A stretch of 64,000 nucleotides of DNA from positions 1 through 64,000 of the forward strand of contig CAMLLU010000016.1 of assembly GCA_946480925.1 (NCBI GenBank). Reading direction: 5' to 3'. Under the pieces are notes generated by a model. That model made no database searches, had not been told where the DNA came from, and saw only the letters and a program-made list of their open reading frames with translations. Numbering within the stretch: position 1 is the stretch's first letter; every line of letters begins with the position of its first letter. Shown one piece after another: positions 40,558 to 50,382 of the stretch. A program made the position numbers and the translations under genes. This stretch comes from an uncultured Rivibacter sp. (GTDB taxonomy: Bacteria > Pseudomonadota > Gammaproteobacteria > Burkholderiales > Burkholderiaceae).

Positions 40558-41142
40558 TCAGCGCTTGGCCGCGACGGCGCCCGCTCCATGCGGGCGGTAC
40601 CAGCGCGGGTAATAGGTGCGCACGGCCGGGCCGTCGCTGCGCAGGGCATGGCAACGGTCGATCTGGAACGGCTGGGTCGCGGCCTCGGCCTGGCCGCCTT
40701 CCTGGGTGTTGAGCACTTCGCCGGCAAACGCCTGGATCACGGCGGTCGACAGTACTTGCGCCATCTCGGTCAGGTGGGTGCAACCGAGCACGCCGCCAAG
40801 CCGTTCCTTGACGGCCTGACGAAAACCTTTGAGCAGGTTGAGGCCGGCCAGTTGAGCGTAGGCATCGCCGTACGCATCGCAGTGACCGGGGTAGGGCATC
40901 CAGGCGGACTCGGCGCCCGCCTCGACGATGTTGAGTTTTTCATCGACCACCAGCCGCAGCATGAGGTCGTGCACCGGCGTGCCGGCCGGGCGGATGCCGG
41001 TGTTCAACGGCCAGTCGCGCGTCTTGGTGTCGGAAAGCCGCGCATCGACTTCCCAAAGGCCGTCGCCACGAGCAAAGACTTGGATGTCAATGCTGCGTCG
41101 ATGCTTCAACTGACGCTGGGAAGCGGCGGTGGGCAGGGCCAT
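40558..41142 (-). CDS. DUF2889 protein
   Basis: 194 residues starting MALPTAASQRQLKHRRSIDI. Family features are GDGLWEVDARLSDTKTRDWP, GTPVHDLMLRLVVDEKLNIV, GLNLLKGFRQAVKERLGGVL and GCTHLTEMAQVLSTAVIQAF. The role of DUF2889 proteins is not known; the domain recurs in Burkholderiales between recX and sucC, as here. There is no signal peptide. Conserved Cys/His in LGCTHLTE may be functional. An in-frame upstream extension to 41214 is unconserved. Confidence 0.9.
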   Translation of the reverse strand: MALPTAASQRQLKHRRSIDIQVFARGDGLWEVDARLSDTKTRDWPLNTGIRPAGTPVHDLMLRLVVDEKLNIVEAGAESAWMPYPGHCDAYGDAYAQLAGLNLLKGFRQAVKERLGGVLGCTHLTEMAQVLSTAVIQAFAGEVLNTQEGGQAEAATQPFQIDRCHALRSDGPAVRTYYPRWYRPHGAGAVAAKR

Positions 41143-41279
41143 CGGTCGGACGCGGACGGGAACTACGGTCGGGGCGGAGCCGGGCCCGGATGCACCGGGT
41201 GGCGAACGGCGCACTTTAGCATGGTGCGACGCACCAAAAACGCAAGGGACTGCGGCGCACGCCCGGCCCAGGTGCCGGC

Positions 41280-41732
41280 TCAGTCACCGTCGGCACCGCG
41301 CACCACCCGGCGGATCACCTCGGACGAAAAGCCGCGGGCCGTCAGGAAGCGCACCTGGCGAGCGCGTTCGGCGGCATCGGCCGCCGGTTCGCCGCCGAAA
41401 CGGCGCTGCCATACGGCACGTGCGCGTTCGAGCTCGGTGCCGCGCAGCGTTTCGACCGCCTGCGCCACCGCGTCGGCCGGCAGCCTGTGCTGCTGCAGCT
41501 CCTGCCTCAGTCGCGCCGCGCCGAAGCGCGCGGCGCGCCGGTGCAGCAGCGATTCCACAAACCGTTCGGCCGACAGCAAGCCCTTGGCTTCGAGCTCGTC
41601 GAGCACACGTTCGACCTCAGCCGGCTCTTCGGCATGGGGGGCAAGCTTGCGCAAGAGTTCGACGCGCGAGTGTTCGCGCGCCGCCAGGTACTTGAGCGCC
41701 CGCCCCTTCAGCGACAGCGTGGGCGCCGGCAC
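41280..41732 (-). CDS. recX: Regulatory protein RecX
   Basis: 150 residues from a GTG start 6 bases after recA. Three-helix RecX repeats are visible: LKGRALKYLAAREHSRVELL, VERVLDELEAKGLLSAERFV, RRAARFGAARLRQELQQHRL and RARQVRFLTARGFSSEVIRR. RecX binds along the RecA filament and limits its activity. The size matches the family. Its place right after recA suggests joint SOS control. Confidence 0.96.
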   Translation of the reverse strand: MPAPTLSLKGRALKYLAAREHSRVELLRKLAPHAEEPAEVERVLDELEAKGLLSAERFVESLLHRRAARFGAARLRQELQQHRLPADAVAQAVETLRGTELERARAVWQRRFGGEPAADAAERARQVRFLTARGFSSEVIRRVVRGADGD

Positions 41733-41738
41733 AGAGGT

Positions 41739-42794
<1,056 letters not shown>

Positions 42795-42839
42795 GGAAAT
42801 CTCCTTGGGTTTCAATGACTTGGTGCTGGAATCGAATGC

Positions 42840-42855
42840 CTGTCTTTAACGACAG
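42840..42855 (-). promoter_or_regulatory. LexA-binding SOS box of recA
   Basis: CTGTCTTTAACGACAG matches the CTGT-N8-ACAG operator of the E. coli-type LexA used in beta- and gammaproteobacteria. It lies 46 bases upstream of the recA GTG, a usual place for the operator to cover the promoter. Confidence 0.88.
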
Positions 42856-42936
42856 GCTGGATGGATGCACAGGATGTTAGTGGCGAGTACCGTGGCTCGC
42901 AAACGTTTTTTGGTCAGTTTGACTTACCATCTGGCG

Positions 42937-43419
42937 ATGCCGGAAACCCCACCCGCCGCCCCCTCCTGGCGGCAAACCCACCTGGGCCGCCTGCTCGGCC
43001 ATGCCATGCGGCGCTTCGACGAACGGGTGCTCGAACTGATGGCGCGCAACATCGACGTGCCGCTGGCGTTGTCGAATCTGGCGGCACGCGCCCAGGTCAG
43101 CGCCGCGCACATTCACATCACGCGCCACCTGGCGCCCGAAGGCTCACGGCTCACGGACCTTGCAGCGCAGGCAGGCATGAGCAAGCAGGCGATGGGTGAT
43201 CTGGTGGACCAGTGCGAGGCCTGGGGCCTGGTCACGCGCGAGGCCGACACGCGCGACCGGCGTGCACGCTGGGTGCGCTTCACGCCCACCGGGCTGCTGT
43301 GGCTCGAAGCCTTTCGCCAAGCCGTGGCTCAGGCCGAGGCCGAGTTCCGGCAGGAAGTGGGTGCGGAAGTGGCCACTGTCGTGACACTCGGGCTGGAGGC
43401 TTACGCGGGCGGCGGTTGA
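42937..43419 (+). CDS. MarR family transcriptional regulator
   Basis: 160 residues. A winged helix-turn-helix is shown by HITRHLAPEGSRLTDLAAQA, GMSKQAMGDLVDQCEAWGLV and TREADTRDRRARWVRFTPTG with LLWLEAFRQAVAQAEAEFRQ behind it. MarR dimers repress nearby genes and respond to small ligands. It is divergent from recA and 82 bases upstream of a two-component pair on the same strand, so it has no obvious dedicated target here. MPETPP is the chosen start; longer frames run through the SOS region. Confidence 0.9.
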   Translation: MPETPPAAPSWRQTHLGRLLGHAMRRFDERVLELMARNIDVPLALSNLAARAQVSAAHIHITRHLAPEGSRLTDLAAQAGMSKQAMGDLVDQCEAWGLVTREADTRDRRARWVRFTPTGLLWLEAFRQAVAQAEAEFRQEVGAEVATVVTLGLEAYAGGG

Positions 43420-43501
43420 AGACTGCAGTGCTCATGCCGATTGCCCGAAGGCGAGCGCAGACTCGCGTCAATAGAATCGTTCGAACCACAGGAGACAAGC
43501 C

Positions 43502-44173
43502 ATGCGCATTCTGATCGCCGAAGATGATCAAGTGCTGGCCGATGGATTGCTGCGCACGTTGCGCAACTCGGGCTACGCCGCCGATGCCGTGGGCAGCGGC
43601 ACCGAAGCCGACGCCGCTCTGGCGGCGCAAGAATTCGACCTCGTCATTCTCGACCTCGGCCTGCCACGCCTGCACGGGCTCGAGGTGCTCAAGAAGTTGC
43701 GTGCGCGCGGCAGCGCCACGCCGGTGTTGATCCTCACGGCGGCCGACAGCGTCGAGCAGCGCGTGAAGGGCCTCGACCTCGGCGCCGACGACTACATGGC
43801 CAAGCCGTTTTCGCTGCAGGAGCTCGAAGCGCGCGTGCGTGCACTCACGCGCCGCGGGCTGGGCACCGCATCGTCACTGCTCAAGCATGGCCCGCTCACC
43901 TTCGATGCGACCGGCCGCGTGGCCTACATCAACGACCAGATGATCGAACTTTCGGCCCGCGAGCTGAGTCTGCTGGAGGTGCTGTTGCAGCGCGCCGGCC
44001 GGCTGGTCAGCAAGGACCAACTGGTCGAGCGCCTGTGTGAATGGGGCGAAGAAGTGAGCAACAACGCCATCGAGGTCTACATCCATCGCCTGCGCAAGAA
44101 GATCGAGCAAGGCCCGATCCGCATTGCCACCGTGCGAGGGTTGGGCTATTGCCTGGAAAAGATCCCAGGATGA
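43502..44173 (+). CDS. OmpR-type response regulator, TctD/QseB-like
   Basis: 223 residues, AGGAGA ahead of the ATG. The receiver has ILIAEDDQVLADGLL, phospho-Asp in LVILDLGLPRLHGLEVL, VLILTAAD and the Lys in YMAKPFSLQELEARV. The winged-helix output has LSARELSLLEVLLQRAGRLV, WGEEVSNNAIEVYIHRLRKK and TVRGLGYCLEK. It is followed after 32 bases by its kinase. The TctDE group controls tricarboxylate uptake in other bacteria, but no transporter is present here. Confidence 0.95.
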   Translation: MRILIAEDDQVLADGLLRTLRNSGYAADAVGSGTEADAALAAQEFDLVILDLGLPRLHGLEVLKKLRARGSATPVLILTAADSVEQRVKGLDLGADDYMAKPFSLQELEARVRALTRRGLGTASSLLKHGPLTFDATGRVAYINDQMIELSARELSLLEVLLQRAGRLVSKDQLVERLCEWGEEVSNNAIEVYIHRLRKKIEQGPIRIATVRGLGYCLEKIPG

Positions 44174-44187
44174 ATGCGGTGATTGGC

Positions 44188-44249
44188 GACCTTGACCGGT
44201 GATCCGTGAACGCCCCCAGTCACCTGCCCCCGGTCACCAGTCACTCCCC
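44188..44249. repeat. GTGAC/GTCAC repeat cluster at the regulator-kinase junction
   Basis: The segment has GGTGATCCGTGAACG followed by CAGTCACCTG and GGTCACCAGTCAC, which resembles the longer inverted array at 53640-53723. It covers the gap between the two genes and the first codons of the kinase (SHLPPVTSHS is the encoded peptide). Confidence 0.5.
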
Positions 44250-45792
44250 GCCGCCTCGCGAACAGCGTTCGCTGTTCGGCGAGATCCTCGACTGGATGCT
44301 CGCGCCACTGCTGCTGCTGTGGCCCATGAGCGTGGCGCTCACCTGGCTGGTGGCGCAGAACATCGCCAACCGCCCTTACGACCGGGCCCTCGGCGAAACC
44401 GCCCGCGTACTCGCGCAGCAGGTGCTGCCGCCGGCGCAAGACGCGCCCGCCAGGCTGCGCTTTCAGCTCTCGACCACGGCCGCCGACCTGCTGCGCGCCG
44501 ACGAAGCCGACGAGGTCTACTACCAGGTGCTCGGCACGCGCGGGGAGTTCGTCAGCGGCGATCGTGACATTCCCGTGCCGCCTGAAGACGAAAAGCCCGC
44601 CGTCGGCGAGATCCGCTTTCGCGACGAGTTCGTGCATGGCGAGCCAGTGCGGGTGGCCTACTTGTGGCTCGACGGCACGGCTGCAGCCAGCACCGACAGC
44701 GCCGCGCGGCCGCTGGTGCAAGTGGCCGAAACGCTGGGCAAGCGCTCGAAGCTGGCCACCGAGATCATCAAGGGCGTGATCCTGCCGCAGTTCGTGATCC
44801 TGCCCATTGCGGTGCTGCTGGTGTGGCTCGCGCTGGCACGCGGCATCTCGCCGCTCAACGAGTTGCAGCAGCGCATCCGTGCGCGTGCAGCCGACGACCT
44901 GAGCCCCATCGACGAGCGCGAGGCTCCTGAGGAAGTAGCGCCACTGGTGCGCGGCATCAACGACCTGCTGGGCCGGCTCGACCGCTCCATCAGCACGCAG
45001 AAGCGCTTTCTCGCCGACGCCGCACACCAGATGAAGACCCCGCTGGCCGGCTTGCGCATGCAGGCCGAGCTGGCCCAGCGCGAGATCGAAGCGGGCACCG
45101 CCGACCCGAACCACCTGGCCGCCTCGCTGCAGCAGATCGCCCGCAGCAGCCAGCGAGCCGCACGCATGGTCAACCAGCTGCTGGCCATGGCGCGCACCGA
45201 AGACGCGAGCCAGCGTCTACAGCTCGAGCCGCTGTGCCTGGCTGCGCTGGCCACCGAGACCGTGCGTGACTTCGTGCCGCGCGCCCTGGAAAAGCGCATC
45301 GACCTCGGCTACGAAGGCCCCGACCCCGGCTCGGCCGTGGTGATGGGCCAGCCCATCCTGCTGCGCGAGTTGCTCGGCAACCTGGTGGACAACGCGCTGC
45401 AGTACACGCCGCACGGCGGCACGGTGACGGTGCGCGTGGTGTGCGACCCGTTCGGCCAGGTGGTGGTGCTGCAGGTCGAAGACTCCGGCCCTGGTATCCC
45501 GCCAACGGAGCGCGAGCTGGTGTTCCAGCCGTTCTACCGCGCGCTCGGCACCAACGTCGACGGATCGGGCCTCGGACTTGCCATCGTCCGCGAGATCGCG
45601 CGCCGCCACGGTGCCGAGCTGACTCTCGACGACGCCCGCAGCCCGGGCGGCGGGGCCACGGCCGGTACGGGCGCGCACGAAGGCGGGCCAGGCGCACGTT
45701 TCACGTTGCGTTTTGCCGCGCTGCCGTCGCCTCATGAGGTGGGCCTGCCGCCACCGCCACCTGCCGACGACACGAACGAAGTCCACCCCTGA
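44206..45792 (+). CDS. TctE-like membrane sensor histidine kinase
   Basis: 528 residues from a GTG. Membrane segment 1 is near residue 33 (LAPLLLLWPMSVALTWLVAQ), then a periplasmic domain (TctE_N type: ANRPYDRALGETARVLAQQV, DEVYYQVLGTRGEFVSGD), and segment 2 near 205 (VILPIAVLLVWLALARGI). HisKA has FLADAAHQMKTPLAGLRMQA with AHQ around the phospho-His. The ATPase domain has LLGNLVDNALQYTPHGG and GSGLGLAIVREIARRHG. The first 15 codons lie in a GTCAC-type repeat, so the true start may differ. Confidence 0.93.
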   Translation: MNAPSHLPPVTSHSPPPREQRSLFGEILDWMLAPLLLLWPMSVALTWLVAQNIANRPYDRALGETARVLAQQVLPPAQDAPARLRFQLSTTAADLLRADEADEVYYQVLGTRGEFVSGDRDIPVPPEDEKPAVGEIRFRDEFVHGEPVRVAYLWLDGTAAASTDSAARPLVQVAETLGKRSKLATEIIKGVILPQFVILPIAVLLVWLALARGISPLNELQQRIRARAADDLSPIDEREAPEEVAPLVRGINDLLGRLDRSISTQKRFLADAAHQMKTPLAGLRMQAELAQREIEAGTADPNHLAASLQQIARSSQRAARMVNQLLAMARTEDASQRLQLEPLCLAALATETVRDFVPRALEKRIDLGYEGPDPGSAVVMGQPILLRELLGNLVDNALQYTPHGGTVTVRVVCDPFGQVVVLQVEDSGPGIPPTERELVFQPFYRALGTNVDGSGLGLAIVREIARRHGAELTLDDARSPGGGATAGTGAHEGGPGARFTLRFAALPSPHEVGLPPPPPADDTNEVHP

Positions 45793-45820
45793 AGCTGCCA
45801 ACCACCACCTCGAGCGATCG

Positions 45821-46927
45821 ATGGACGAACGCCCTAACAACCATACCGCCAACCACCATGGCCCACGCCGCATCGACCTCGCCCTGCAGGGCGGCGGCTC
45901 GCACGGCGCCTTCACCTGGGGCGTGCTCGACCGCCTGCTCGAAGATCCGGAGATCGAGATCAACGGCATCTCGGGCACCAGCGCCGGCGCGCTCAATGCC
46001 GCAGTGCTGGCCACGGGCTACGCCCGCGGCGGGCGCGAAGGCGCGCGCGAGGCGCTGGCCGCGTTCTGGCGCGACGTGAGCCACAGCGGCCAGATCTTTT
46101 CGCCGTTTTCGGTGGGCCAGGCCGGCGCGGCCGGCAACCACTTCAACTTCGACCAGCTGCCGAGCTACCAGTGGCTGTCGAGCTTCTTCCGCGCCTTCAG
46201 CCCCTACGAGTTCAACCCGCTGAACCTCAACCCGCTGCGCGATGTGGTGCGCCGCCACGTGATCGAAAAAGACCTGCAGCGCTGCGAGATCCCGCTGTTC
46301 ATCACCGCCACCTCGGTGCGCACGGGGCAGGCGCGCGTATTCAACGGCCGCGAGCTGGGCATCGACGCGCTGCTGGCCTCGGCCTGCCTGCCGTTCATCT
46401 TCCAGGCCGTGGAAGTGGACGGCGAGCACTATTGGGACGGCGGCTACACCGGCAACCCGGCGATCTACCCGCTCATCTACCGCACCGAAACGATGGACAT
46501 CGTGCTGGTGAAGATCAACCCGCTGTCACGCGACCTGCTGCCCACGCGGGCGGTCGAGATCATCGACCGGTTGAGCGAGATCACCTTCAACGCCAGCCTG
46601 ATCGCCGAGATGCGCGCGATCGCCTTCGTGTCGCGGCTGGTGCGTGAAGGCACGCTGCAGCCGGGCCGCTACAAGGACCTGCGCCTACACATGGTGGCCG
46701 ACGACGAAGGGCTCGGGCCCTACAACGCGTCGAGCAAGTTCAACACCGACTGGACCTTCCTGCAGGAGCTGTTCGGGCTCGGCCGCAAGGCCGCCGCGCA
46801 TTGGCTGCGCTACCACCGGCAAGACGTCGGCGTACGCGGCAGCCTCGACATCGAGAAGGTCTTCCTGGCGCGGCATTCGCTGGGGCGCATGCCGCCCGCG
46901 CCCCGGCCCGCGAACAACGGCGGCTGA
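45821..46927 (+). CDS. Patatin-like phospholipase
   Basis: 368 residues. The oxyanion loop is LALQGGGSHGAFTWG, the nucleophile Ser lies in ISGTSAGALNAAVL (GxSxG), and the catalytic Asp in DGGYTGNPA. ACLPFIFQAVEVDGEHYWDG is typical for the bacterial patatin group. The protein lacks a signal peptide, so it may act in the cytoplasm or on the inner membrane. It follows the sensor kinase by 28 bases. The start MDERPNNHTANHH is inferred from the ATG nearest the domain. Confidence 0.94.
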   Translation: MDERPNNHTANHHGPRRIDLALQGGGSHGAFTWGVLDRLLEDPEIEINGISGTSAGALNAAVLATGYARGGREGAREALAAFWRDVSHSGQIFSPFSVGQAGAAGNHFNFDQLPSYQWLSSFFRAFSPYEFNPLNLNPLRDVVRRHVIEKDLQRCEIPLFITATSVRTGQARVFNGRELGIDALLASACLPFIFQAVEVDGEHYWDGGYTGNPAIYPLIYRTETMDIVLVKINPLSRDLLPTRAVEIIDRLSEITFNASLIAEMRAIAFVSRLVREGTLQPGRYKDLRLHMVADDEGLGPYNASSKFNTDWTFLQELFGLGRKAAAHWLRYHRQDVGVRGSLDIEKVFLARHSLGRMPPAPRPANNGG

Positions 46928-46936
46928 CAGCGCGCC

Positions 46937-48670
46937 TCAGCGCCGTGCGGGTGCCGGCACCGCAACCGGCACGGGCGCCTCGGCCGAGCGCAAGGACTCG
47001 TCGAGCACGCCCAGGCCGCGCAGCCTCGGCGACTCGGGCCGCAGCTTGCGCGGCAAGCGGCGGCCCATCTCGATCTGCAGCAGGGCAGGGCCCGGCGAAG
47101 CCATCAGGCCTTGCAATGCCTGCGGCAGTTTCGCCGGGTCGTCCGCCCGTGCGGCGCTCCAGCGGCAGGCTTCGGCCAACGCACGGGTGTCGATCCCGCC
47201 CGGCTCCGTGTTCACGCACACCAGCTTGAGCGGCCAGCCCGAGGCCGCCAACGCCGGCAGTTCGCCTGCAATGGCCAGCAGCGAGCGCTCGTCGGTGATG
47301 CACAGCAGCGGCTTGAAGGGCACCGTTGCAGCGGCAAAGGCTCCGACTGCCGCCATCACGGCCTGGCCCGGCACTTCACTGGTCGGCCCCGTCCCCAGCC
47401 ACTGGCCCGGACGAGAAAGACGCACATGCGGCGCGATCCAGTTTGTGTGCCGGCTGGCGTCGAGCGACACCACCACGTCATGCGTGATGCAGGAGCCCAG
47501 CGCCTGCATCAGCACCGACCGCGTGATGCGCCCCTCGGGCTCGTCGGCCACCGTCTCGCAGGCCACGCGGATGTCGGCGAGCTGGGCCCACCATTCCTCC
47601 AGCCGCGAGCCACCACCGACGCCCATCTCGCCCATCAGCTCCACGAGCCGCTCCAGCACCGCTGCGCAGTCGCCCACCACCGGTACGTCGGCACGCACCA
47701 CCTTGTTGATGCTCACCGGGTCGATGTCCACGTGCACGACGTGGCGCGTAACGCTGCCCACCAGCGGCGGCGCGGGCAGGCTCTCTTCGAAGCGGGCGCC
47801 GAATGCGATCACCAGATCGGCATGGCGCATCGCGGCGTTGGCCACGGCATCGCCATAGGGGCCCAGCAGACCCAGCCGATGCGGGTCGTCGGCCGGCAAG
47901 GCATCGAGCGCGCCCCAGGTCAGCACGCATGGGATGCGGCTGAGGCTCGTCAGCTCCAGCAATGCCGCGCACGCCGCGGGCCCGGAGCGCAACACCCCGC
48001 TGCCGCAATACAGCAGAGGCCGCCTGGCCCCTTCCGCCAGCTTGAGGATGCGCTCAAGCTGCTTGCGCGGCGCCTGCCCTTGAACGCCAAGCTCGCAATA
48101 TGTGTCTTGCGGCTCCCATTCCGTGGGGGCCGCTGCGGCCAGCACATCGGGCGCCACGGCCAGCATCACGGGCCCCTTGCGGCCAGCCATCGCAATGGCG
48201 GCCGCGCGATACACCTGCGACTCGACCTCGTCCACCTGCGCGGCGCAGCACGCCCACTTGGTGGCCGGCATCGACAGGCCCAGCACGTCCCACTCGGTGC
48301 AGGTGCCGGGGCCGACGAAGGCCTGCGGCGTCTCGACGCACAGGCACACCACCGGTACACAGTCCACCAGCGCCTGGGCCAGCGCCGGCACCGCCCGTGC
48401 AAACGAGGCCCCGGGGCCGAACACCACCGCCGCGGCGCGGCCGGTGCGGCGCGCATAGCCGTCGGCGGCTTGCACGGCCGCGGCCTCGCCCGACAGGCGC
48501 GTGCTTCGCAGCCGGGCCACCGACTCGATGGCCTGCTCGAGTTCGCGCGTCTGTTCAGAGCGTTCCGCGAGGAAAACGGCCTCGACGCCGGCGCGGCGCA
48601 AGGCCAGGGCCGCGGCTTCTGCGCCGCTGGGGGCGGGATGGATGGGCGGATGGTCTGGGTGCTGTCTCAT
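46937..48670 (-). CDS. ThDP-dependent enzyme of the acetolactate synthase type, altered cofactor motif
   Basis: 577 residues with the three domains of the POX/ALS family. The catalytic Glu appears at residue 62 in RLSGEAAAVQAADGYARR, and the middle domain has ILKLAEGARRPLLYCGSGVL and HVDIDPVSINKVVRADVPVV. In the C-terminal ThDP domain the usual GDG-x(about 25)-NN motif is missing: the aligned stretch is LCITDERSLLAIAGELPAL. Magnesium-diphosphate binding may therefore be changed. It could still act on a 2-oxo acid, or serve a non-catalytic role. It is divergent from the MATE gene. Confidence 0.82.
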   Translation of the reverse strand: MRQHPDHPPIHPAPSGAEAAALALRRAGVEAVFLAERSEQTRELEQAIESVARLRSTRLSGEAAAVQAADGYARRTGRAAAVVFGPGASFARAVPALAQALVDCVPVVCLCVETPQAFVGPGTCTEWDVLGLSMPATKWACCAAQVDEVESQVYRAAAIAMAGRKGPVMLAVAPDVLAAAAPTEWEPQDTYCELGVQGQAPRKQLERILKLAEGARRPLLYCGSGVLRSGPAACAALLELTSLSRIPCVLTWGALDALPADDPHRLGLLGPYGDAVANAAMRHADLVIAFGARFEESLPAPPLVGSVTRHVVHVDIDPVSINKVVRADVPVVGDCAAVLERLVELMGEMGVGGGSRLEEWWAQLADIRVACETVADEPEGRITRSVLMQALGSCITHDVVVSLDASRHTNWIAPHVRLSRPGQWLGTGPTSEVPGQAVMAAVGAFAAATVPFKPLLCITDERSLLAIAGELPALAASGWPLKLVCVNTEPGGIDTRALAEACRWSAARADDPAKLPQALQGLMASPGPALLQIEMGRRLPRKLRPESPRLRGLGVLDESLRSAEAPVPVAVPAPARR

Positions 48671-48887
48671 CGTTTGAATGGTGTATGGAAACTTCGGCTC
48701 GCGGCCATGCATTCAATGCAGGGTGCGATGCATCAACCGCATCGGCCGGCCCAGCCCGAAAAAAGCGCTGGTAACCAGAAAGACACCTTGCATCGAACGC
48801 CGCCCGGGCGCGCTTACGGTACAAAGCGCCCGCGCAACCGCACGTTCCTCCTCACCCCCAAGCATCACCGCCAGAGCTGCCATCGCC

Positions 48888-50267
48888 GTGCGCATTTCTG
48901 CATCGCCCGTCCCACGGCCTGCCCTTTTCGGCATCGCGTGGCCCATTTTTGCCGAGTTTTTGCTCGGCATGACCGTCGGCGGTGTCGGGCTGTGGCTGGC
49001 CGCACGCGATTCCGACACCACCGCCGCCGCTTTTTCGCTCGCCAACCACCTGATGGCGGCGCTGTTCATCCTGTTCCGCGTAGTGGGCATCGGCGTGAGC
49101 GTGGTCGTCACGCAGAACCTGGGCGCCGGCCGGCGCGACCAGGCCGACGCCGTCGCCCGGGCCGGGCTGGGCGCCAGCACCTGGATGGGTCTGGGCGTGG
49201 CGCTGGTCACCGTGGTGGCGGCCGAGCCGCTGCTCAAGCTGATGAGCGCACCGCCCGAGGTGCTGCCGCTAGCCGCGCCGTTCCTGCAGGTGCTGGCCGT
49301 GGCGCTGGCCCTGGACGCTTATAACGCCAGTATGGCCAGCGTGATGCGGGCGCATCTGCACGGGCGCGACACGCTGTTCGTAATGGTGGGCATGCACGCC
49401 GTGCACCTGCTGCTGGCTGCGCCGCTGATGCGTGGCAGCGGCCCGTTGCCGGCACTGGGACTGATCGGCTTTGCGGTGGCGCTGGCGGCCAGCCGCGCCG
49501 CCGGGCTGGCGATGCACCTGTGGCTGTGGAAGCTGCGACTCAACCTCGTGCCGCAGCGCGCGGACTGGTGGCGCCTGCCGGCGGGGCAGCTCAATGCGGT
49601 GCTGCACATCGGGCTGCCGGGCGCGGCCGAGAACATCGCCTACCGGGTGGCCTTCATGGTCTCGGTGGCCGTGGCGGCCAAGATGGGCGCCGGCGCGCTG
49701 GCCACGCAGTCGTATGCGCTGCAGGTCATGTACTACGTGCTGCTGTTCGGCCTGGCCACCGGCTTCGCGAGCGAGATCCTGGTGGGCCACATGATCGGTG
49801 CCGGCGGCCTGCACGAGGCGCACCGGCTGGTGCGGCGCACGCTGGCCTGGGGCCTGGGCGTGTCCACCGCCACGGCGCTGCTGGCAGCGCTGGCCGCACC
49901 GTGGCTGCTGCGCCTGTTCACGCAGGACGAGGCCATCATCGACGCGGCCACCACGCTGCTGTGGATCACCGTGCTGCTGGAACCGGGGCGCACCTTCAAC
50001 CTCGTGGTGATCAACGCGCTGCGCGCCACCGGCGACGCGCGCTTTCCGGTGGCGGCCGGTGCGGTGTCGATGGCACTGGTACTGGCCGGCGGCAGCTGGC
50101 TGCTGGGTGAAACCCTGGGCTTCGGGCTGGCAGGCATCTGGATCGCCTACACCGCCGACGAATGGCTGCGCGGTTTGCTGATGTGGTGGCGCTGGGAAGG
50201 CCACGGCTGGGTCCGCCATGCACGCGCCACGCACCGCCAGCTACGCCGCGCACGCCACACAGCCTGA
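48888..50267 (+). CDS. MATE family efflux transporter
   Basis: 459 residues from GTG 48888. Twelve hydrophobic segments are spread over two halves: AWPIFAEFLLGMTVGGVGLW, SLANHLMAALFILFRVVGIG, VSVVVTQNLGAGRRDQADAV, then HIGLPGAAENIAYRVAFMVS, ASEILVGHMIGAGGLHEAHR and LLEPGRTFNLVVINALRATG. MATE proteins exchange drugs or metabolites for Na+ or H+. The frame extends upstream to 48678, but that leader is rich in Arg/Ser and unlike the family. The transported compound is unknown. Confidence 0.9.
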   Translation: MRISASPVPRPALFGIAWPIFAEFLLGMTVGGVGLWLAARDSDTTAAAFSLANHLMAALFILFRVVGIGVSVVVTQNLGAGRRDQADAVARAGLGASTWMGLGVALVTVVAAEPLLKLMSAPPEVLPLAAPFLQVLAVALALDAYNASMASVMRAHLHGRDTLFVMVGMHAVHLLLAAPLMRGSGPLPALGLIGFAVALAASRAAGLAMHLWLWKLRLNLVPQRADWWRLPAGQLNAVLHIGLPGAAENIAYRVAFMVSVAVAAKMGAGALATQSYALQVMYYVLLFGLATGFASEILVGHMIGAGGLHEAHRLVRRTLAWGLGVSTATALLAALAAPWLLRLFTQDEAIIDAATTLLWITVLLEPGRTFNLVVINALRATGDARFPVAAGAVSMALVLAGGSWLLGETLGFGLAGIWIAYTADEWLRGLLMWWRWEGHGWVRHARATHRQLRRARHTA

Positions 50268-50343
50268 AGGAGGCACGACGGCCAAGCCGTAGCGCCGATC
50301 CGAGTGGCCCCCAAGATCCGGCTCCGCCGGTCCAAAGGGGGCC

Positions 50344-50371
50344 GCCCCCTCGAGGGGGCGCGCGAAGCGCG
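50344..50371. repeat. REP-like compound palindrome between the MATE gene and rodA
   Basis: GCCCCCTCGAGGGGGC (50344-50359) is a perfect 16-base palindrome, directly followed by GCGCGAAGCGC, a small hairpin. It lies between convergent genes, 12 bases from the rodA stop, and may end both transcripts. Confidence 0.6.
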
Positions 50372-50382
50372 TAGGGGGTGGG

